Positions 27,100-47,085 of a stretch of DNA of 64,000 nucleotides are shown here, one piece after another. Below the pieces are notes generated by a model. It made no database searches and had not been told where the DNA came from. It saw nothing but the letters and a program-made list of their open reading frames with translations. This DNA comes from Edolisoma coerulescens (lineage: Eukaryota > Chordata > Aves > Passeriformes > Campephagidae). The stretch lies in assembly GCA_013397115.1 (NCBI GenBank), contig VWZW01007725.1, positions 620,245 through 684,244 of the forward strand, given 5' to 3'. Positions within the stretch are counted from its first letter, which is position 1, and each line of letters opens with the position of its first letter. The translations under genes and the position numbers were made by a program.

Positions 27100-29670
27100 A
27101 GCTTTTTTATTGAGAGAAGGAGTAAGACTAATGCAAAGATGGTAAAGGATCTACTTTGGGAGTTAAAGAACAAAGAAAGCAGGCAAGCACAGGGCCTTCA
27201 ACAAAACTAGGCACACACTGGACTGTAAAAAGAGTACTGAAACATTGGGTGACAATGAACATAACGTCAATAACTTCAAACAGAGAAACAAAGGCATGGG
27301 AATTTATATTGTATACTCCTGTGCAGAATAGGAAAGACACATACATGGCAGCTGACAAGCCCAATATAAGCTGGAGAAGTGCAAATACAGTTTTAAAACA
27401 GAAAATGCCACTGTCAGTGAAAACAGTTCCTGCATCCATGTGGAACCTGAAGGGCAGCCAGGGGAGTAAGGCTGTTGAAGGTAGTCCAGGTCATTTGGCA
27501 GTGACACAGCATAAGCTTTTAAGTTTACCCCAGTTACAAGGCAACAGCAGACTAATCAGCCCTCAAACAGCATTTAAAGTTAAATACAACAAGATACAAT
27601 GATCATCCTAATGTTTCCCTGAAGAGGTATATAGAAGAGATGCAGTGCATCACTTGGTTCTGCACCAGCAGCCGGTTCTACACCAAGGCATATACAAGCC
27701 AGCTGGTGCCATAGCAAGGCAAAGAATTTTTCCAAATATTTGAAAAACAAAAGCCTCAAACCTCATATTTTAAATTTATTTGGTTTTTAAATGAAATTGA
27801 ATTGAAAAACAAACCTCGAATCCCTCTGATTAAGTGTATTGTGACAAATCCAGATTACCACAATGGACAGTTTTCTGCTTCAAAAGCACAACATCCCGGG
27901 TTGGTAGTATGGAATAAAACAGCATCTCCCAAAATTGTGACATTTACCTCAGATAGTTGCAGTTAATATTTTATTATGAATTTCAAACTAAAAAGTGGCT
28001 GAACAATACACTGTAGGCCTTTTGAACACAAAAATTATTCATAGGGAGCTACAGCAATGGCTCCAGTTCCAATGACTTACATGCTCCTCTAGAAGAGACT
28101 GTTCAACCCAAGAATTGGCTTGTCACGCATTGTTATTCTGCCATCCTTAAAGTGTGACATTTTGAACATAAGGCAGGTAAATTCATACAGATCACCTAAG
28201 CAATCTACACCCAAATAGTATGGACTTTCTTTGGATTGTCCAAAGTGCCCTAAAGTTTTCTTAGCAAATAAGCACCTTTATAGAGCCAGAATTGGTACAA
28301 TTTTGCGTTGCTGTCAGCAGCAGTGACGTGGTGGTGGTAGCAGCCACTCCAAGACCTCTGCCAGAAACAGGGGATTTTTTCAGCCCTGTTGCTTTCTTGT
28401 CTTCAGAGACTAGTCTTACTAGTTTACATCTAGGATCTTCTTTTGGAGAATGCAAAGAGTGTCAAAGAAACAAGAGCAGATTCTGGTAGTTGTGGCTCTG
28501 CTTTGATTATCTGCAAATTTGTAAAGTTCTCAAGGGGAGATAGAAAAAAATCAATCCATCCAATTTTTGAAAAAAAGAAAAAAAACATCAGGAAAATCCT
28601 GAAATATCTGTTAACAGATGAGGTCAGTGCATCTATACAGAAATGTACTTTAGATATTTCAATTCTCAGTCAGATTTCAGGGAGTCTGTATTCCGGCCTG
28701 GTTACAACATAACTGATACAATGTATTTTTAAGCTACTACCAAACATGAGGGAAGATGCAAAACAGTGGTTCCAGTAAAACTGCTTTACTTTCCTCTGCA
28801 TAAACTTGAACTCCAACAATTCGTGTCAACAGCACATTCTCTTATTATGCAATGGTTTTAAACCAAACCAGCTTAATGATCTTGGTATCCCTGGTCAATC
28901 AATATTTGAATAGAAGACTTTTCAAAACACATTCGCAGTAATTCAGACTGTTTTTCTAAATCACTTATTCTCAGAGTTTCATAAGTGCTCTTTTCCTTCA
29001 GGATACAATTTGTATTAGGCCCTAAAACTCCTCACAGTAAAAGCAGAAGAGGCTCACACTGCTGACAATCTCTCAGTTCCATTCTGATGCTCCAGGTCAA
29101 GAATCAGTGTAGTGAATCAATCAAGTGAATTATCTACTTACAAAGCAGCTCCGAAGATTCCTGTTTACTGTAGGTTTATCACAATCTGTCAGACTACTGA
29201 AGTCAAACCAGGCTTAATATCTGTTCTGGAGATGTGTGAAGTTTGTGGATCTGTAAAAAATAGCTCATGAGAGGCAGACATATCACTGAGGTAATCTGAA
29301 ATGTGCATCTCCCTGCCCATGACAAAAGCAGCCTTGGACACTTCATCCAAGTTTAAAATACTACGTATCTGATAGATAATTAAACTCCAGGGGAAGTAAG
29401 CAAAAGAATTTTTTTTTTTTTAATGTGGAGCTGCTGGCAGTATAGAATTCCTCCTATATATATTCCTACCAAACCAGTTATTCAGGGTTAAGAAAAAGTG
29501 GGAGCACTGTAAAACCTTCTTTTTCTTGATATCTTCCTCAGATAATTTTGAAAACATTTTTAATGGTCTCATCTTTCTTCCTTTTTTTTTTTCTTACCCT
29601 CCTCATACAACAAAACTACAAGGCTTGGCGTGGTTGAAAAAGTAAATATTAGAAAAATCTTGTTTTATTG
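27100..29670. other. Non-coding stretch, probable CPNE4 intron
   Basis: No gene or transposon recognised. The 148-codon plus-strand frame at 27156-27602 starts just beyond the CR1 end and has no recognisable domain. A 13-base T run lies at 29409-29421. Confidence 0.5.
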
Positions 29671-29693
29671 TATATGTATATATTTAACTATAC

Positions 29694-29730
<37 letters not shown>
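29671..29730. repeat. TG dinucleotide microsatellite with adjoining AT-rich inverted repeat
   Basis: Positions 29701-29730 are 15 uninterrupted TG units. Immediately left, TATATGTATA (29671-29680) and its exact reverse complement TATACATATA (29689-29698) flank an 8-base spacer. This forms a potential cruciform next to potential Z-DNA. The array length is probably polymorphic. Confidence 0.97.
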
Positions 29731-29732
<2 letters not shown>

Positions 29733-32700
29733 TATGAGTCACAGCTTTCATGGAAAGTTATCCTGAGAAAAAGTTGTGAAAAGTTAATGAAGCATGAATA
29801 AAGAACCATCAAATAGACAGCAGGGCTAAAGGCAGTATTTACAAGAACATCTTAGGATGATTAGAAACACTGAAGAAAGTACATTAACAACAAAGAAATA
29901 TCTAGAACTGCATGGGAAGAGGAAATAATTCAGCTGCCCTGTTAATGAGGTAAAGAAAGCACTTTTATTAATATAGAGTAAAATATTTTGTCAGCCATAG
30001 TATTTTGGCATTTTAAATGTCATAAACACAAGAACAGATGAGAACTCCTCTCAGTTCTTAGTATTTCATATCTGCAATCCAATTACTCAAAAGTTAAGAT
30101 GAAGGCAAAATTTTCAAGTAGCTTAAAACCGTTCAAAATGTTTCTACCAGCAACAACACACAATTGTTTGCAAAGCCATAGAGAAATCTGACAACTGAGC
30201 ACCCAACCCAGTTGCCTCCTGCACAGGTACAAATGGCAAGATAAGTGCATAGTGCTACTTGCAAACACAGACACGCTCTAGCTGAAGACATCTGCTGGAG
30301 CATGGCTATAGAGAAATTGATCACCAGGAAGGAACAGAATTCCTCAATGGTTTCCATAATCCCTGATCCACTGGACATTGAAACAGGATGTAAACAAGTA
30401 CAGGTCATTCAGATTTCCATCTAAGCTAGTTCAGTATTGAACTCATTTTTAAGCATGTAAATATTTCCTAACAAAAAAATTACCACATGATCCCACATTT
30501 CATTTCCATGGCTCTCCCATGGGCTGATTTACCAAGCAGAAGGTTCCTGGAAATCAGTCCCAACAGAAGATCTTCCTGGTAGAGGATGCCCCAGCCCACA
30601 GGTTCAGGGAGAGACCAGGTGGCTTTTACCATCTCTCATACATAAGCACTCCCACCTGACTTCCCAGGAGTGCACATGGTTTTATTCAATTATGTAAACT
30701 TTGAGAAAATAACTCTTCACTCTCCAGGACTTGAAGAGAGGGGACTTGAAGAGGTTTAGTTAGACAGATAAAGAAGCCAGCTTCCAGCTCTGGTAGAGAG
30801 GAATCACCCAGCACGAATATGACCATTCTCAATAAGAACAAAGACATCAACTTCCTCTTCTGTGCACATGTTTGTTTCACAAACTGCACTACAGAGGCAG
30901 AAAATTATGTTTGAGCTAGTGGAATAATATGATATTTCATATATATTGACTCAACAGGACACTGCTTGTTTCCAGTTGAGACAATCTGTCTGATTCAAAT
31001 GAGTTCAAGCTAAAAGATTCGCTGATTTAAAAAGACAGGGAAAAAAAGCACTGTGGCTGTCTTTAAACTCTGAGACAAGGAAAAGGCTCAAGAAAAAGCA
31101 ACAGTGATGGATGAGATAAAAACAAGAGGGAGCTATTATAAAATGGATTTAAAATAAATAAACACATTGCTACCTGAGGTCTAAAAAGAAATCTCATCAA
31201 AACCTAATGATTTTCATATTTCTGAACTCGGCACAGGAGGAAAAAGTTCTCAGTGCCAGCTTCTAATCAAATATTTGCCAACATAAAAACTTACAGCCTT
31301 TAGTTTTCAGAATTCTAACTTTGCATAAGTAGTTGGGAAAGACCTGTGAGAGCATTCTCTTTAACAAGAAGGGTAATATAAATTACAGTTCCAGGTTTTG
31401 AGCTTACACATATATATTTCTAAAAATGTACTTAAGTGCATTAGGGGCTGAACAGAGTATTATGAATGATGCTCTGTAGGATATGGAGAAAAACTGCATA
31501 GCAGATTCCCTCCATGTGGAGAACTTTTCTTTTCCCAGAAAGAGTTAATGACTGGAGGTCTTCAGGAGGCAAACCCTTGGAAGAGAGGGTGCCTCCAAAA
31601 TATTAGAAAGGAAAGGAAAGGCTTGGAAAGGGAAATATCCGATTCGATGAATTCAGGCTGAGAACAGACCAAGATAAAACATTCAATTAGCCTGCAGCCT
31701 GACCACACAGACTTCCAGTGTGGCTTGAAAAAGACGAGCTGTCTTTGACAGTCACACCATACAAAAAGACTTCAAGGAAATGTACCAGGAACAGAAAGCA
31801 GAAGCTAAAAGCAAATCTTGGCAGCAACAGAGGTTACCAAGTCGTTTTGAGCAAAAGAAACATTCATTAGCATCAAGAGAGACTTTATGAAAAAGGAGAA
31901 AGAAAAGTATGATATAGAATTATGAGGATAAAATAAACCATAAAGGCATACACACAGGCACAATGCTATGGTATAAATAAAACACAGCTTTCAGTTTGAT
32001 GAGTGAAAACAAGGTAAGTCTAATGGCTCCTAAAAGACTTCAGCATCACCTTCTAAGAACATCCCTTGGGAAGTGAACACAACAGGACTGCTCCCATTTC
32101 TTCCTATGTCCAAAGGTCAGCAATCAACAGCTGCACTCACAGATCATCACCTGCAAGTTGTGCAGGGCATAAACCTGTATACAAGACCAAGTGCTCTGAA
32201 GACCTGAATGATCTGGGCAGGAGGGGCCAATCCATTTGACTGCCAGCCTCAAGTCAAGAAAGGTAGGACCTTGGCCACATTGTAGTTTAATTAGAAAGAA
32301 TCCCATTGTCTTTCTTTCCTGATGAAGGTCTTGATCATTTCAATTAAAGACTCAATTCTTCCCCATTGGCTTTCATAAACCACAACCTGCATGAATCCAA
32401 TTTTACAATAGATCCAGAATTTCTTTAAAGACTTTGATCTAAGCTTTGGCCAGAGAACATGCAGGTAGCATTTCCAATTATTAGCCTTCCCAAAGAGAAA
32501 ATGACTCTCCCAAATCTGCAAATGAATCAGAAGCTTCTTCATGATGAGAATAGCTAATTTTATAATGTCTATTCAGTGAAAGCATCTCCTTGCCACCAAA
32601 TTTGGCATAATGTGACACAAAATATCTCATCAGAACTTGGTAATTTCCTTTACTTGTCAGAGAAAAATCTTCCTAAGATGGTATGTTCATCTTACTGTGG

Positions 32701-35547
32701 CCCCACCATTTACAATTAATTTTATACAGGATGTTTGTTCACCAAGTTGAAATCTTAAGAGTGGAATCAGAAAAATAATATCTAGAATCTGCTCTAGCAT
32801 TGACTAGAGTATTATTTAAAAAATTTCCCCAAACCCATCAAACATCCAATAAGCCAGCCCACTGTGAAGCCTTGCAGTTCTTTAAAGCAGAGAATAAATC
32901 CCAAATCACTGCTCAGAAATCTCTGTGGAAATGCAACAACAGGTTATGGCATTGCATCTCTGCAATGCTTTGAAATAAACATAGCTCAAATAACTACCCA
33001 AACAAATCCATGTTCTGTGACAGGTTAGGTATGCTTCAAAATATATGTTGCCTCTTTATAAAGTCATGGAGAAATCAGAAGAATAAAATCCCAAATGGCA
33101 TTGAGAAAATGAGCAGGGATTTTCTCAGAGTCTCCTTTAATACAGGAAAAAGGAACTTAAAATTAATCAGAAAGAGACAAGTTCAAAAAATACGAGTAAT
33201 ATTACTTTATTCAACCCCCACTTAAGCTGCTGAAGCCTTATGTCCCAGGATATCCTGAAATTTTATTTTTTATATATGAAAACTTTTAAAATTATTTGAA
33301 CTAAGTTATGGAAGTTATTCTACCAACATTTTTTTTTTTAATTACAAAGGCATAAACTCCTGTTTAAGAACTCCCTGAGCTGCAGATCACTGAGGGCTGG
33401 AAGAACAAGCTGGAAAGAGACTTCTATATTTCTCTGATCCCATATTTCTTAAATGTCACCAACTAGCAACTAGATGCAAGATGGGGTTAGACAGGCTCAA
33501 GCCTCATTCTATATGGCTGCTGGTAGTAGTTCTTGTTTCTGATCATTGAAACTTCCAGTTCCATCCAAATGCTTCATCTATTACTTGTTCATCAAAATGA
33601 ACTAAAAAGGATGTATTTTTTTCACATTTACTTATATGTGGGGGGATTTTTCCCTCTTCACAGTATTTTTTGTGTTTATTTTGGAACAGTTTGGTAAGTC
33701 ATGGAATATATCATCCCACAGACTCCCCTATTTCATGGCTTGTTGGCTTCTGCAGTGGGCTGTAACAGCCACAGATGGATAACATGAAAGATACTTTTGG
33801 GTATCTATGGAAACAAATAGCTGAAGTCTGCCTCAGGGTCTTCTCTTCAGATCCTTCCCCTAGGCTAGGAAGGGGCAGAGAATCTCCCCCAGTCTCAAAT
33901 ATGGAGAGGAGGCAGCAGGTGCTGGGAATGGAAATGGGGAGCTGAGGTAGGTGAAAAGGCAGAGGAAGGAGAAGGATGCTGGAATTCAGAAATGAAACAA
34001 AAGAGAGAGCGGGACTAAGGGAAAAAGCAAATACAGATGAAGAGCAAGACTGTGTCGTTCCTATAGCCTGATTCCTACGTAGCCTGTTTAGTAGGCTCCA
34101 CCGGTATTCTGTACCTTAACTAGTTTCATGCATTTCCTAGGTCACTGCTCTCTATCATCTGTTTGCATGAGGGTCTGTGTGGATGTGCAGGTTGATGTGA
34201 AAGGAAAAGGAAACCCAAAAAAATCAGTTTTGTTTGTTTAGTCTTGCCAAGCTGATCCTTGAAATGTCATGCTAAATTACAAGTGAATAACTTTTATTTT
34301 AAGAATATCAACATATTTTTATCAAAGCTCACTGAGTTTCACAAAGGGGACTTCAGAGACTATTCCAACAAAAAAATCTATTTCAGTAAACAAACTTATC
34401 CATTCTAATGATTTCATCCAATTCCATCAAGATGAATTTTAGCACATGCATGTTGTCTTTGGGTGCTGCTTTATTTGCTCTGCAGTTATGGAGGTTTAAT
34501 AAAAGCTTTGGATAAAAAGCAAAACCTCCAGCTGGCTGTTCAAATCCACAAGGCAGCAGACACTCCACTGTCCTGCTGCTGAAAGCCAGAAGAGTACAAC
34601 TACAGGAAGCCCTCCCCGCTTCCCAAACATGGCTACTTGTCTTCCTAAGCTCCTGTTCTCTTTTCATAGCTACAGACATCCCATTCCATCTGGCTACATC
34701 AGGCTCTATGACATCTCCTGATCTCATGTAAATCTTGTATGACCAGACACAGCTCAGCAACTTACTCAGCCTTCAAAATAACCTGTACTATGGGTATTTG
34801 CCATATGCAGACAACCTGTGAAAAGGTCCAAGCTACTTTCTTAGGAATAAGGAGTTAATGAGAATGCCAGTGCCAGAATATCTCAGCTGAAGACTCCAAT
34901 GCTATACACAGTGCATATTTATTACACATGGACATTCACACTCTAGGTGGGTAAAATAATCATTGGAGCAAAGGAATTTATCATCATGTATGTCAGTCAT
35001 TCACCATCTGAAACTTAGTGCAGTGTTTAAATTTCTTGAACACATTAAAATCAAAATGGAAAAACAGCCGTTGAATAATTATCTTAAACAAACAGTTTAA
35101 GTACATTTGGCCACCCTGCAGGTGGGTACCTGCCTAAAATTAAGGCCAGAAGGGCTAAAATTCAGCCCTGGATCAGGAAATTGGCTTTTAGTACGTAAAT
35201 ATAGCATTATCTTAAACTCTGCTGTATCGCACCCTGTCATGTTAGACTTCATGTGAGAGAAAGAGAAAACTGCTGGTTTTCCTGGGAGACACAATCTATC
35301 ATTTACATTCTAGATTGGTGGAGATAGTGCTTCTCAGCCAGCACCAACATGCATACACAGGGAAATACAGGGGAGGTGTCTGTGCACACTTGTGCATGTG
35401 CCAGTTTGTTTACAGAGAAACATCTACTCAGACAAGAGAAAACCAGCAAGCACATCTGTCCCAGAACTGAGGACAGCACCAAGAATTCTTCAAGTACTTG
35501 TCCAAGTTCTAATCGTTTAACATCTGAGGAATTATGTGTCCCTCATC
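29731..35547. other. Non-coding stretch, probable CPNE4 intron
   Basis: No gene, RNA gene or transposon recognised. Minus-strand open frames here were inspected because CPNE4 is transcribed from that strand. None encodes copine C2 or von Willebrand A-like sequence. Confidence 0.55.
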
Positions 35548-36345
35548 AAATTATCCAGGGACCTACAGGCCCACCAATTTCACCTCAGTTCCTGGGAAGT
35601 TGATACAGCAGTTAATCCTAGGCACATTAAGGATAAGAAAACCATCATGAGACGACACCAAGAGAAAGTCACGCTTGACCAACTTCACAAACTTCTAAGA
35701 TGATGTAGATCAACTTGGCCTGGTAGATGAGGCAAGAGCAGAGGATATTTTCTAAATGGACTCCAGTAGGGCCTTTGACGCTGCCTCCCGTAAGATCTTC
35801 ATAGAGGAGCTGTCAATACAGGGAATGGATGAGCAGACAGTGAGGTAGATTGAAAACTGGCCAGGTCCAGAGGCTGGTTATCAGGAGATAAATTCCAGTT
35901 GGATGCCAGTGATTAGCAGTGGGCCACAGGGGTCAGTACTGGATCCTGTTTAAGATCATCATTAATGACCTGGATGATGGGGCAGACTGTACCTTCAGCA
36001 AGTTTGTAGGTGACACACCTGGAGCACTCAGGGTGCATCTTGTCAATGTAAAACCTGAAGGGAGGGTCCAAAGACAACTGAGCCGGGCTTCTTTTCACTG
36101 GTAACTAGTGACAGAACCAGAGGTAGTAGGCACTAGTTGAAATATAGGAACATTAGGATACATTTTTTTACTTGTGACAGTGACCAAGACACAGGTTGCC
36201 CAGGCAGTATGCAGAATCCCCCTCAGAGATACTCAAAAACTCTCTGGCACAGTCCTGGGCAACTGGCACTAGGTGTCCCCACCTGAGCAGCACAAGGACC
36301 ATAGGACCTCTAGAGGTCCCTTTCAACCTCACCAATTCTGTGTCC
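35548..36345 (+). mobile_element. CR1 LINE fragment with reverse-transcriptase core and 3' end, internally deleted
   Basis: The left part (about 35548-36020) matches CR1 ORF2, from the segment before the first catalytic motif to the active-site region. Recognisable stretches are the SRAFDAAS-like and INDLDDGADCTFSKF segments. At the active site, where CR1 normally has FADD, this copy reads FVGD, so one catalytic aspartate is lost. From about 36060 the sequence jumps to the CR1 3' region, with degraded blocks for the LFSVVPSD-like end and the 3' UTR. It ends at GGTCCCTTTCAACCTCACCA and ATTCTGTGT near 36342. Several hundred bases that normally separate these parts are missing. Stops and frameshifts make it a dead copy. 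It is antisense to CPNE4. Confidence 0.93.
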
Positions 36346-42104
<5,759 letters not shown>

Positions 42105-42390
42105 TGAAGCCAAATTCTTCTCAGTAGTGCCCAGTGATAGGACAAGAGGCAACTGGCGCAAACTGAAATTCAGGAAATTCTGTTTAAAGAAAAGGAAATT
42201 TTTTACTATAAGTTTGGTTGAACACTGCAACATGCTTCTCAGAGAACTTGTAGAGTCTTCATCCTTAGAGATATCCATAACTTGCCGGGACACGACACCC
42301 AAAACTTGTCAGGGCATGGCCCTACTTTAAGCAAAGGCTTAGAAGAGATGATCTGCAGAAGTCCTTTCCAACCTCTTCTACTCTGTGACT
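42105..42390 (+). mobile_element. CR1 LINE 3' end fragment
   Basis: Plus-orientation CR1 tail. It begins near CTTCTCAGTAGTGCCCAGTG, continues through the GATAGGACAAGAGGCAAC block and the degraded region around AACACTGCAACATGCTTCTC. It ends at GTCCTTTCCAACCTCTTCTA followed by CTCTGTGAC. It is 5'-truncated, antisense to CPNE4, and of the same general type as the 3' part of the copy ending at 36345. Confidence 0.93.
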
Positions 42391-45300
42391 TTACACAAAA
42401 CAAACTATAAACTTTTTAGGGTACAGACTGTGATATGTTGTTGAGTACTAATCTATGATTTGGGTCCCTTGGCTCCAAAGCTATGCAGAAAATCAAAATA
42501 TATACATGAGTCCAGCATTTCTGGTACAAAGTAGTGCTACAAAGGCTCCCACATGTAGGTATTTCATTAAAAGCAACAGCACACAAGTTCAGAAAATTGT
42601 GCCTGCCTAGAGAACTGGATTACAGTGAAAATCTGTATTACACATTTGACAGCTACATCTTTCTCTATTCAGAGGGACTAAATGGCTTAAAAATGTTCAG
42701 TTGTCTAGTGCCTGCAGAAGTAAGGATCTTTGTGACATGGAACACAAATAGTACATTCCTCTCTCCGGGATCTAGAAGACTTGAATTCCGCTCACACAAG
42801 CAGATCCACCCTGTTACAAAATGGTGAGCCACACAACGTCACCACAAACTCATAACCAGGCTCCTTAGATTCACCATGAAATAAATCTAAGTTTCTACCT
42901 GAATTCAGATTTCAAGTTTTCTCCTTTGCCCACAGTGTCACTTTGCTCTCCTACATACACAACGTCCAAAAAGCTTTTCTGCAAGTTGTCTGGGTGAAAA
43001 ATGAAGAGATTGCTCTCTACAGCACCTTGTGAAGAATCAGGGAAACATTCACACTCAGCCTCACCTTCAGTTCAGGTAATAAGTGAGGAGCAAATGAGAA
43101 AGATGCTGAGATTAAAAGCAGTAACCAGTGTGCTTTGCATTTAGAAAAAGGTCTTGTTATTTAGAAACTTGTACTCCAGACCAAACTACACACAAATGAA
43201 TTTGGGGGTTGCAGGTTTCCCGTCGCCGTATGTTGAGAGCTGTGTCTGCATTATTTTACTGGCACTTTGGTCATGAAATTAAAATGAGCTAATAGCATCT
43301 GTCTGCTTCTACAGAAGTAAACAGCAAGAGTCTGCTCCTGGAAAGGTAAATTATGTTTGCAGTATGTCCACATGGTGGGAAATACCAATAGTTACATTAA
43401 ATAAGAGCTGTGAGTAAGTGCTTCAAAAGAAAGCAGGCCTAAAAGCACTGGATGTTGTGGCACTAGCTGCTCCCTACGTATTTATACTTATAAATTATAC
43501 ATGGCAGAGACATTTAGTATTCAAAACACACGAACAGCTTAACTCTCTAGACAGAAAGCTTTGTACCTACAGTTTCTGGATCTTCCCGGGTTTAAAGTCT
43601 AATAAAAGGAAATATAAAAAACAAGTCTACAGTTAGAAGCTTAAAATTAACAAAACTCAGTTAAACAAAATATAGTAAGAGCAAGATTTAGAGAAAAGGC
43701 TGAAATTCTGTTGGGCATACAGGTAGAATAGTTTTTAAAAGTTCCTCTGTTTAGTGGCTTGTTCAGCTCCAGCAGAATGTAGGCCATGGACCCCCTCAGG
43801 GAATGATAGTAATTGAGACAAGTAATTATTTTTCTTTAAGAAATTTTATGTAATTGGGAATTCCCAGTCTCTAGTAATTACTGTATCAGCTGTTGGCACC
43901 AAGGCTTCTTTGGTCGTGAAAAGCAAATCCATTCCTTCACATTCAGCTATAAAAAAGCTTTGTACGAATGAGGAAAGACGGGAATTCATCAGGACTTCCT
44001 GATTCAGCAAGTTCATTAAATTAATATTCCATGTGCTTAATCAGGAGCTCACTAAGACACCTGGCTTGCCCAGGTCTGAACAGAGACCCCAGCATGACAG
44101 GGAAAGCAGACCTATCTTTATTACAATATGTATTAAGGTTTTTTCATTATGTCTAATCTTTGTTGCTGCTATGGCCATTGCCTTGGCATCTCTGGAATCT
44201 CTGGAAACTTCTCATGAACAATCAGTGCTATCTTAAAACGTAGTCATTCAATTACTTATCTTTGACCACATTCCTAGACTCCTGGTTATCAGCCATATCT
44301 CAAATCACTGCACAAGACTTTCCTGTCGGCATTAAAAAATTATCCTGGTCAACATCAACTATATTATAAATTGCTACAGAACTTTAAATGATCATAGATA
44401 ATACAGACAAAATGCCGGCCGCCAAAATTAATTTGAATATGAATTATTATGTAATGAAAAGTCAATAGGTTAGCTAGACCTCTTCACAGGATAGTTTGTG
44501 CAATTAAAAATACAATTTTTCCTCCTTCACTTTGATTATCTGACAACTATTAACAAAGATTTATTTAAAGTTACACCTACCAGAGTTTGATAAAGGCCTT
44601 TGAAAAATGAGCAGTAAACTCAGTAAGGAAGGGGGATCTGGAGAATCCACAGCAATGCTATTGTGAACAATGAGACAGATCTGATAACGCAAGTAATCTA
44701 TGTGGACAGAAGGGGAGAAGGTTCAGAACAAAGTGCCAGCAGTGTAAATGGAAATATACACACACTGACACTTCAAAGGGACTCATTACCATAGAACCAA
44801 CTGTTTCAATTATAAGGGGAGAAGGGAAAGTCACTAGAAAGAAACTGAGACATCTAATGCATGACAAAACACTGTACAAAAGTGTGCTGCACCTATACAA
44901 ATAACCTCATTTGAGTTATAAGAGGGAAAATCCCCACGATAACTGGAGCACTAGGAGATGCTCGAATGTGCCCAGTTCAGGATGCTCTGTAGCTCCCACT
45001 GAAGTCAGACTCAGTGCAATGCAAAAACATCTGTAAGAGTCAGTGCTAAAACAATATATTCTATTGTCCTCTACTGGAGGAGCAAATCTAGGATTCGCCC
45101 TGGGTCCTTTAGCATGTACCTAATGCCATCAGTCACCTCTTACTTCACAGAGTTCCCACTGTCTTCCTTCTTACAATGCTGTAAAATATGCAGGGGAAGA
45201 GAAATCAAAAATTCACTAATACAAAAACCAGGAGACTTTTCAAATACAAGATCAAAATAACCTTCCTGGGGATAAATGCACACAACTCCTCAACAAGAAA

Positions 45301-46805
45301 GCAGTATCAATGCTCATTACTGGAAAAGGAGCAGAGATTTTTTTCACTGAATTAACCCAAGTCTGCTTCATTTACATTCACTGGATTTGTACCAGTCACA
45401 AGGAGTCTGCCTCTCCCGCAGCAAGGCTGGCTCACAGGCTGGCTACAGAGGGTGTGTATTTGGTCTTGTTTATAAAATGACACCTTCTAAGACAGTGTGT
45501 TGGTTTAGTATGATACCAGAATGTTATTTTATTTGGAACAGTGTAGAAGCTAGAGAGAAAACAGACTGGCTCATCTATTGCTGACACACAGTAACACACA
45601 CCATTGTCCTCTTATCCACAGTCTTGTTTCCTTAAATATGCCCGTCCAAAGCCTTCACTTGCAACTCAATACTGTCAAGTAAAAACATTAGTCCCAGTGT
45701 TCCTCTTCCAAATCATGAAAATGGCATATTTTACCTCAGAAAACATTAACAAAAATGGGTTTGTTCTTCATTTCATTTCTATTTGCAAAGCCATTAGAAC
45801 TGATGTTCTACAGCCCTTTATCACCATTATAAAAGTTTAAAATGTATTTAAAAAGGAAGAGAAAGAAATGAGAAAGAGAAAGAAAGTTCACACTGTTCTA
45901 TACCATGACTCCCTGAGCTGATGATTTATAAGCAGGACTGAATAATGTGAAATCCCAGTAAAACTCAGGCTGCCACAAGTAAATGATTTGCCTGCTGGTT
46001 TGGGTATTGGTTCTCAGAGTCTGGAGTACTACTTTTGAGATGATAATACCTGAAGCTGTAGATGCAGGGATTAAGCATCGATATCTGGAAAAGCTCAGGA
46101 CCATTGAATCACTTCAAACACCACATATTGAGGAGTTACACACACACAAAAAACCCAAACCTACTATACACAAGTGGCTTGTGAATGTAAGTGACATGTA
46201 AGCCTAGTAAATCAGAGAAATGTAATTGAATCTCTCTAATCAACCATTTCAAAGCTACTACCACGTGATACTTATTTGACTGCTTATCACTAAAAGCCAT
46301 TACAATTTTCTTAGGCTTGCTATTTCAGTTCGCTGCTTGCACTAAGTGATATATCAAATGAAACATAGGAACAAAAGTATATTCACTCCAAGGATATGTG
46401 TTTGCTGCTTTTTTAAAATTGGTTCTCCTAATTAGGTATTAGAGGGGAAAATAAAAGTGTCTTAGCAAGAAATGAAGCTTTACAACACAGTTACTTATCC
46501 ACGAATCTTAAATAACTGGATATTTTGCTATACTTCAAAGAAAGATAAGCCTGGAACAAAATCAAATCATCCCAGCACTCTAAGGTGTAGCAGTCAAAAT
46601 TCTGGTATCAAATAAATCCAACTGAGAGCCTTCAGAACATGTTTGAGGCAAAATAATTCTTGAAATAATTAAGACAATTCTAAACAACATGAAAGATGTA
46701 CAGTCTACTACATTAATCCTTGCCTTATCATCTGCACTTGCATAAATACATTTGAATTACAATTATCCTTTATGCACCCTGCAAAAGCACAGTCTATTAA
46801 CTAGA
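42391..46805. other. Non-coding stretch, probable CPNE4 5' intron
   Basis: No gene, RNA gene or transposon recognised. A purine-rich tract (GAAAGA-like) lies at about 45851-45887. Confidence 0.5.
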
Positions 46806-47085
46806 GGAGAATCATAGAACTGTTTATGCTGAAAAAACCCCTAAGATCATTGAGTCCAGCACTGCCAAGTCCACCACTAATCCATGTCCCTAAGCACCAC
46901 ATCTACACATCTTTTAAGCACCTGCAAGGATGCTGAATCAACCACTTCCCTGGGCAGCCTGTTCCAGTGCTTTACAACCCTTTTGGTGAAGAATTTTTCT
47001 CCTAATATCCAATCTAAACCTCCCCAAGTGCAACTTGAGGCCTTTTCCTCTCGTCATATTGCTCATTACTTGGGAGTGAAGCAAC
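46806..47085 (-). mobile_element. CR1 LINE 3' end fragment
   Basis: Minus-orientation CR1 with the 3' end at the left (GAATCATAGAACTG). It continues through GATCATTGAGTCCAGCACTG, the CTTCCCTGGGCAGCCTGTTC block and AACTTGAGGCCTTTTCCTCT, and is lost near ATTACTTGGGAGTGAAG. A small deletion after the GAGTCCA block removes bases present in the copies at 19782 and 24572. It is 5'-truncated. Confidence 0.95.

Noticed and set aside
26864..27602. Plus-strand frames including a 148-codon one
   Set aside because: The first lies in the CR1 3' end and the others in neighbouring non-coding sequence. No recognisable domain.
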